Origin: Stagnihabitans sp038323315
GTDB lineage: Bacteria > Pseudomonadota > Alphaproteobacteria > Rhodobacterales > Rhodobacteraceae
Assembly: GCA_038323315.1 (NCBI GenBank)
Contig: JBBQGU010000146.1
Span: 1-9,402, forward strand
Length of the DNA: 9,402 bases
Direction of reading: 5' to 3'
Positions within the stretch are counted from its first letter, which is position 1. Every line of letters starts with the position of its first letter. Both the position numbers and the translations under genes were made by a program. Under the pieces are notes generated by a model. The model saw only the letters and a program-made list of their open reading frames with translations. It did no database searches and was not told the origin of the DNA. Below are positions 6,129 through 9,402 of the stretch, one piece after another.

Positions 6129-7441
6129 TCCTGTCCGGCCAACTGACCGCAGCCCAGCACAAATCCCACATCCCCCTGCACTTTGACGTTCCCGCCGGCA
6201 CCACACGACTGGAGGCACGCTTTACAACCACCCCCACCCGCGAACCCGGCGCGTTCTTTGACAACATGGTCTGCCTCAGCGTCTTTGGCCCGGCGGGCCC
6301 CCGCGGTGCGCGCCACAACAACCCCGTCCGCGATTTCACCATCACCGCCACCCATGCCACCCCCGGCTACCTGCCCGGCCCTATCGAGCCGGGCCAGTGG
6401 GCCGTTTACATGGACAGTTTTCGCTTGCTCGGCCCCGTCGACTATACCCTCGAAATCACCTGCCACGCCACGCCCGAAGGCCAGCACCCCGCCTGCCAAC
6501 GACGCCCAACCAACCCGCGCGGCAAAGGCTGGTATCGCGGCGATCTGCACGCCCACACCTTGCACTCCGACGCCAGTTGGGACGTGCCTGATCTGATCGC
6601 CTGGGCCCGCCACCGCCGCCTCGATTTCATGACCCTGTCCGACCACAACACCACGTCGGGCCAGGCGCAGGCCCATTCCCTTGCCAGCGACGACCTGCTG
6701 ACCATGGGCGGGGTCGAGTTGACCACGCATTGGGGCCACGCCCTTGCCCTCGGCGGTTCCGATTGGCACGAATGGCGCGTTGGTCCGGTCACGGGCCGCA
6801 CCATGCCGATGCTGGCCGACCAGGTGATGTCCGGCGGTGCCCTGTTCGTCATCGCGCACCCGATGTCGCCCGGCGACCCGTCCTGCACCGGCTGCCGGTG
6901 GGAGTATGCCGATACCATGCCCGGCCCCGCCAAACTGGTCGAAATCTGGAACGGCGGCCCATGGTCCGACTATAACGAGGAGGGTCTGGCGCTGTACCAA
7001 CACTGGCTCGCCCTTGGCCACCGCCTGCGCGCTACGGCAGGCAGCGATATCCATGGTCCCGAAAGCATGGGGCAGATCGGTTTCAACCATGTCGAGGCTG
7101 ACGCCCTGACCGAAGCCGCCATCCTGCGCGCCGTGTCCCAAGGCCGCAACTATCTGTCCTCCGGTCCAACCCTGATCCTGACCGCACACACCCCCGAAGG
7201 CGTCGCGGGCATGGGCGAAACGGTGCCCCAAGGCTCGACCTTCCATGCTGATTGGCGCAGCGAGCATGTGCCGCTGACCCTGCACTTCAACGATGCCAAT
7301 GGCCGCGACACCGGCCAATCTATCCCGCCCGACTCGCATGGTCAGGCCACATTGACCGACGCCACCCGCTTTGTGATGGCCGAACTGCGCGATGCCACCG
7401 GTCTGCTACACGCCGTCACCAACCCGATTTTCGTGACCTGA
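6125..7441 (+). CDS. PHP-fold metallohydrolase, CehA/McbA type (putative phosphoesterase)
   Basis: A 438-residue cytoplasmic protein without a signal peptide, last gene of the ABC operon. The first 130 residues or so look like a beta-rich domain. The PHP metal-binding core follows: GDLHAHTLHSD (139-149, HxH plus Asp), LSDHN (171-175), GVELTTHWGH (196-205), AHP (244-246) and GSDIHGP (306-312). GDPSCTGCRWEY (250-261) carries a CxxC that I recall as common in this subfamily. The last 80 residues look beta-rich again. CehA and McbA are named for carbaryl hydrolysis, but the wider PHP superfamily mostly cleaves phosphoesters with two or three bound metals. Translational coupling to the ATPase (ATGA) and the GDPD next door favour cleavage of an imported organophosphate (inference). 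The 3' end overlaps the convergent GDPD gene by 36 bp. Confidence 0.88.
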   Translation: MILSGQLTAAQHKSHIPLHFDVPAGTTRLEARFTTTPTREPGAFFDNMVCLSVFGPAGPRGARHNNPVRDFTITATHATPGYLPGPIEPGQWAVYMDSFRLLGPVDYTLEITCHATPEGQHPACQRRPTNPRGKGWYRGDLHAHTLHSDASWDVPDLIAWARHRRLDFMTLSDHNTTSGQAQAHSLASDDLLTMGGVELTTHWGHALALGGSDWHEWRVGPVTGRTMPMLADQVMSGGALFVIAHPMSPGDPSCTGCRWEYADTMPGPAKLVEIWNGGPWSDYNEEGLALYQHWLALGHRLRATAGSDIHGPESMGQIGFNHVEADALTEAAILRAVSQGRNYLSSGPTLILTAHTPEGVAGMGETVPQGSTFHADWRSEHVPLTLHFNDANGRDTGQSIPPDSHGQATLTDATRFVMAELRDATGLLHAVTNPIFVT

Positions 7442-8269
7442 TCGCGCCACAACGGCCGCTTCGGTCGCCACCGGTTCATCCGTGGTGATCTGATCCGGCT
7501 TCAGCGCCAGCAGCGCCGCAAACTCGACCCATTCCGCATCCGAAAACCCCATTACAGGGTCGATCAACGCGTGAGTCCAGGCATCGACCTCGACCCCCTC
7601 GGCATGCGCCAATGCGATCATATCCAACCCTTGCCGCGCCGCCGCCACGACCATTTCCCACTGCAAATACACCATATCCGGTTTGACGGCATCGCGCAGA
7701 ACCGCAGTCAAATGCCGCTCGATCCCCGCCAAATCCGGCCACAATGCCAACATATCATCCGTCGGATCATAGCCGCGCTTCAGGTCCGGCAACCGGCCCG
7801 CCAAAGCCCGGATCAAGGGCAGATCACCCCCCGACACGATGATCGGCACCGCCGCCCCCGCAAACAGCGCGGCGAAATGGTCCAGCCCCAAAGGCCCCAC
7901 CTCGCCCAGGGTGTTCTTCATATCAAACTGCAACATCGCCGCCGGATGACCGCCAACCAGCATCCCCGCCAACTCCTCGGACAAGATCGGCGCCCGATCC
8001 TGATCCCGCAACCGCAGAGCCACAATCCCGGCCCCATCCATTCCGGCAACCGGCCCGGTTCCCGTCGTCTCACCCTCCAGCGTGGCGTCATGCAGCACGA
8101 CAAAACCGCCATCCCGGCGCACCTGCAAATCCAGTTCCATCGATGCGCCCCGTCGCAACCCCTCGGCCAATACCGCCGCGCCAAAGACCGGATCGGCCAA
8201 CGACCGCCGCAACCGGTGCCATTTCAGCCGCGTTACATGGCCGTCCACCGCAATCTGCAAACCCGTCAT
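7406..8269 (-). CDS. Glycerophosphodiester phosphodiesterase family protein, divergent
   Basis: GDPD enzymes split glycerophosphodiesters into glycerol 3-phosphate and an alcohol. This 287-residue protein has no signal peptide and should act in the cytoplasm. Visible family residues are His18-Arg19 (catalytic HR), Glu45 and Asp47 in MELDLQV (metal ligands), His60-Asp61 in VVLHDATL (second catalytic His), Lys118 in FDMK, WT at 231-232 and ITTDEP (261-266). Departures: the G of the usual HRG is Leu, the ENT motif is missing, and the Glu of the ExK motif is Asp116. The start at 8269 is preferred over an ATG 12 bases upstream because GGAGGG lies just before it (8274-8279) with a 4-base spacer, inside the longer alternative. 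A Pho-box-like site faces it at 8309-8326. It converges on the metallohydrolase gene. Confidence 0.82.
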   Translation of the reverse strand: MTGLQIAVDGHVTRLKWHRLRRSLADPVFGAAVLAEGLRRGASMELDLQVRRDGGFVVLHDATLEGETTGTGPVAGMDGAGIVALRLRDQDRAPILSEELAGMLVGGHPAAMLQFDMKNTLGEVGPLGLDHFAALFAGAAVPIIVSGGDLPLIRALAGRLPDLKRGYDPTDDMLALWPDLAGIERHLTAVLRDAVKPDMVYLQWEMVVAAARQGLDMIALAHAEGVEVDAWTHALIDPVMGFSDAEWVEFAALLALKPDQITTDEPVATEAAVVARSGHENRVGDGV

Positions 8270-8308
8270 CCGTCCCTCCATGTGCTCACGCCACCAAACC
8301 CGATCTGC

Positions 8309-8326
8309 ATGACAGTTTCATGGCCC
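8309..8326 (-). promoter_or_regulatory. Pho-box candidate facing the GDPD gene
   Basis: On the minus strand GGGCCAT, four bases, then CTGTCAT. The second half is a perfect PhoB half-site and the pair matches the 14 consensus positions of CTGTCAT-N4-CTGTCAT at 11. It ends 39 bases upstream of the chosen GDPD start. No convincing -10 hexamer follows. Confidence 0.5.
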
Positions 8327-8330
8327 ACCA

Positions 8331-8348
8331 CATTCACAAAACCTTCAA
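8331..8348 (+). promoter_or_regulatory. Weak Pho-box-like pair facing the second solute-binding protein
   Basis: CATTCAC (8331) and CCTTCAA (8342) lie 11 bp apart, matching 8 of 14 consensus positions. The run TTCACAAAAC here resembles TTCACAGAAC in the array at 2167-2178. A plausible -10, TACATT (8368-8373), lies 18 bases after TTCAAC (8344-8349), which would then take the -35 position. Transcription would start about 80 bases before the gene. The site is degenerate, and its value comes mainly from context. Confidence 0.3.
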
Positions 8349-8461
8349 CCCACCGACGCTGCACCGTTACATTGCCGCCTTAATGCCAGCCGCAGATCGG
8401 CAAACACCTGCCCGCCCGGAGGACCCAAGCCTCGATCTCACCAACTTGACAGGAGACTGCA

Positions 8462-9402
8462 ATGACCAAAACCAAAGCCTTTTTCTCGGGCGTCAGCCTG
8501 CTCGCCATGATGTCGGCGACGGTTGCTTCGGCCGATGCCATGTCCGATCTGGAGGCTGCCGCCAAAGTGGAAGGCATGTTGACCCTCATCGCCTTGCCGC
8601 ATGATTGGTGCAACTATGGTGCCGTCATCGAGGGCTTCAAAACAAAATACCCTGAAATCACCGTCAACGAACTGAACCCAAATGCCGGTTCGGCCGACGA
8701 ACTTGAAGCGATCAAGGCCAACAAGGGCAACACCGGCCCGCAGGCCCCGGACGTCATCGATGTCGGCCTCAGCTTTGGGCCCGCTGCCAAGGCCGAAGGT
8801 CTGATCCAGCCCTACAAGGTCGCCACCTGGGACGAAATTCCGGACAGCGTCAAGGATGCCGATGGTTATTGGTACGGCGACTATTACGGCGTTCTGGCGA
8901 TCGGCGTGAACAAGGATATCATTACCGACGTCCCGACCAGCTTTGCCGACCTGGCTGATCCCAAGTTCGCGAATTCCGTCGCCATGCCGGGTGACCCGCG
9001 CACCGGCAATTCGTCGATGATGACCGTCTATGCCGCTGGCCTGTCGGGCGACGCCAAACTGGCCGGTGCCGATGCGCTGAACGCTGGCATCGCCTATTTC
9101 AAGAAGCTGAAGGCGTCCGGCAACCTGGTTCCGGTCGACGGCAGTTCGCAGAACCTGGCCCAAGGTACCACGCCCATCTACTTTGACTGGGATTACAACC
9201 TGCTGGCCATGCGCGACAATCTGGCCGGCAACCCCCCGGTCGAGGTCATCATTCCGTCCGACAGCGTGATTGCCGGCGTCTATGTTCAGGCAATCTCGGC
9301 CTATGCGCCGCACCCCAGCGCCGCCAAACTGTGGATGGAGTATCTGTATTCGGACGAGGGTCAGATCGGCTGGCTATCCGGCTATTGCCACCCGATCCGC
9401 TT
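8462..9402 (+). CDS. ABC transporter solute-binding protein, Sec-exported (cut by window edge)
   Basis: The 313 complete codons visible encode most of a periplasmic solute-binding protein; the C-terminus lies outside the window. It starts with a Sec signal peptide (MTKTKAFFSGVSLLAMMSA, then TVASA, with likely cleavage at ASA/DA), unlike the Tat-exported protein at 2229. The mature part has LIALPHDWCNYGAVIEGF, APDVIDVGLSFG, DADGYWYGDYYGV, QGTTPIYFDWDY and, near the end, PHPSAAKLWMEYLYSDEGQ, the last being the usual binding-protein helix near the C-terminus. It is like the iron/spermidine/phosphonate cluster of binding proteins. The two cysteines near Trp (DWC and GYC) could form a disulphide (inference). 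The Shine-Dalgarno AGGAGA lies 5 bases before the ATG. It is probably the first gene of a second ABC operon to the right. The ligand is unknown. Confidence 0.9.
   Translation, partial: MTKTKAFFSGVSLLAMMSATVASADAMSDLEAAAKVEGMLTLIALPHDWCNYGAVIEGFKTKYPEITVNELNPNAGSADELEAIKANKGNTGPQAPDVIDVGLSFGPAAKAEGLIQPYKVATWDEIPDSVKDADGYWYGDYYGVLAIGVNKDIITDVPTSFADLADPKFANSVAMPGDPRTGNSSMMTVYAAGLSGDAKLAGADALNAGIAYFKKLKASGNLVPVDGSSQNLAQGTTPIYFDWDYNLLAMRDNLAGNPPVEVIIPSDSVIAGVYVQAISAYAPHPSAAKLWMEYLYSDEGQIGWLSGYCHPIR

Larger units (their letters stand above)
8270..8461. other. Divergent promoter region between the GDPD gene and the second binding protein gene
   Basis: This 192-bp stretch holds the start regions of two divergent genes and the two Pho-box-like sites listed separately. 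No open reading frame with a ribosome binding site, no RNA gene and no strong hairpin is seen in the rest of it. Confidence 0.6.

Noticed and set aside
5804..7339. A 511-codon open frame on the minus strand opposite the ATPase tail and the metallohydrolase
   Set aside because: It is antisense to genes with clear family motifs, its translation is low-complexity and rich in Gly, Ala and Val, and no ribosome binding site or known domain is seen. It is an effect of high GC content.
7440..7475. A small hairpin (GGCCG, CTT, CGGTC) just after the metallohydrolase stop as a terminator
   Set aside because: It lies within GDPD coding sequence, includes a G-T pair and has no T-tract.
8270..8281. An earlier ATG for the GDPD gene, adding MEGR
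   Set aside because: The best Shine-Dalgarno (GGAGGG) lies inside these codons and points to the second ATG at 8269.

Overview
The window is GC-rich (low 60s % by eye), with codons mostly ending in G or C, tightly packed genes and ATGA stop/start overlaps. The proteins look like those of the Rhodobacteraceae (Roseobacter/Rhodobacter group, Alphaproteobacteria): a UbiG of typical alphaproteobacterial form, a proline iminopeptidase, and ABC-import operons with PotA/FbpC-type ATPases. It reads as ordinary chromosome. I see no RNA gene, insertion sequence, CRISPR array or phage gene.

Left part (1-2155). A secreted phytase-like esterase is cut by the left edge (minus strand). Next comes ubiG (minus strand, ubiquinone biosynthesis). 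It is divergent from a proline iminopeptidase gene (pip, plus strand) across a 58-bp spacer whose only promoter-like element is a self-complementary TATATA.

Centre (2145-7441). A five-gene plus-strand operon encodes a Tat-exported solute-binding protein, two permeases, an ABC ATPase with a TOBE-like tail, and a PHP-fold metallohydrolase of the CehA/McbA type. Four of the five genes overlap or abut by a few bases, so they are almost certainly co-transcribed. In front of the operon, beginning inside the last codons of pip, are four direct repeats with an 11-bp period (CTGTCAT, GGTTCAT, CCTTCAC, CGGTCAT). This is the layout of tandem PhoB binding half-sites (Pho boxes).

Right part (7406-9402). 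A divergent glycerophosphodiester phosphodiesterase (GDPD) gene lies on the minus strand, tail-to-tail with the metallohydrolase gene and overlapping it by 36 bp. Across a 192-bp divergent promoter region is a second, Sec-exported solute-binding protein gene (plus strand), cut by the right edge and probably the first gene of a second ABC operon. A good Pho-box candidate (GGGCCAT, CTGTCAT) faces the GDPD gene. A weaker one faces the second binding protein, and another weaker, partly in-phase array lies upstream of the phytase-like gene.

Working model (inference): the region is a phosphate-starvation island. Intact organophosphate, probably a phosphodiester, is captured in the periplasm, imported by the ABC transporter, and hydrolysed in the cytoplasm by the PHP metallohydrolase and the GDPD, neither of which has a signal peptide. 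A secreted phytase-like enzyme acts outside. The substrate cannot be read from sequence alone. The link to phosphate rests on the enzyme families and the Pho-box-like repeats.
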